NCBI GenBank assembly: GCA_031279395.1
Contig: JAITIO010000004.1
Location: 1-31,728 of the forward strand
From: Puniceicoccales bacterium
GTDB lineage: Bacteria > Verrucomicrobiota > Verrucomicrobiia > Opitutales > JAIRKQ01
Length of the DNA stretch: 31,728 nucleotides
Reading direction: 5' to 3'
The notes under the pieces are model-generated. The model did no database searches and was not told where the DNA came from. It saw only the letters and a list, made by a program, of their open reading frames with translations. How positions within the stretch are numbered: the stretch's first letter is position 1; each line of letters opens with the position of its first letter. Position numbers and translations under genes: made by a program. This document shows, piece by piece, positions 31,638 through 31,728 of this stretch.

Positions 31638-31723
31638 GCTCAGGTGGCGGAATGGTAGACGCTGAGGACTTAAAATCCTTTGGCCGTAAGGCCGTGCGGG
31701 TTCGAGTCCCGCCCCGAGCACCA
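31638..31723 (+). tRNA. tRNA-Leu(UAA)
   Basis: A class II tRNA of 86 bases including an encoded CCA. The anticodon arm GAGGA-CTTAAAA-TCCTT gives anticodon TAA, which reads UUA and UUG. The long variable arm (GGCC-GTAA-GGCC) and T arm (GCGGG/CCCGC) are clear. The acceptor stem has one A-C mismatch at its fifth pair (GCTCAGG against CCCGAGC). Confidence 0.94.
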
Positions 31724-31728
31724 CCGAT

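Overview
The window is an AT-rich bacterial chromosome segment. lpxD, a pal-type lipoprotein gene and yidC with a large periplasmic domain point to a Gram-negative outer membrane, and class III ribonucleotide reductase points to anaerobic growth. Decayed genes (yebC, a transposase remnant, a gene tail upstream of yidC) and a giant eukaryote-like protein suggest a host-associated organism. The RpmJ and RpmE2 proteins would fit a Verrucomicrobia/PVC-like relative, but the taxon is only a guess.

Layout. (1) 1-1513: two unrecognised plus-strand genes, the first cut by the window edge. (2) About 1660-4982: a minus-strand block that is clearly GC-richer than its surroundings. It holds two coupled excisionase/AlpA-like HTH genes, a TOPRIM primase and a RepA-like hexameric helicase, ends against tRNA-Thr(CGU), and carries two repeat clusters. 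It looks like the replication module of an integrated plasmid or phage satellite; no integrase is visible. (3) 4983-5578, minus strand: rpmJ, rpmE2, tRNA-Thr(UGU), tRNA-Thr(CGU). (4) 5859-9175: nrdD behind a promoter that overlaps a pair of NrdR-like boxes, then a HAD-IIA hydrolase; lpxD converges on them. (5) 10335-22320: a giant gene of 3616 codons, related to the DUF3638/DUF3645 helicase-like family, with its own strong promoter. It is flanked by two inward-reading remnants of one transposase family. Its reading frame is interrupted by a single TAA, and a further 172 sense codons follow in the same frame. (6) 22321-25182: a gene tail, a 26-codon ORF, yidC, and a frameshifted yebC. (7) 25209-27551, minus strand: pal, pssA, prmC. 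(8) 27650-31199: an AddA/UvrD-like helicase, a tiny Cys-rich ORF, rtcB, and then tRNA-Leu(UAA) at the right edge.

The most interesting object is the giant gene. It combines two Cys-protease-like motif regions near the N terminus, a degenerate SF2 helicase core with the family's own signatures, a low-complexity Ala/Pro/Gln/Val/Lys tail, and what looks like a recent CAA-to-TAA nonsense change inside that tail. The gene's position between two copies of a decayed insertion sequence suggests it was acquired.
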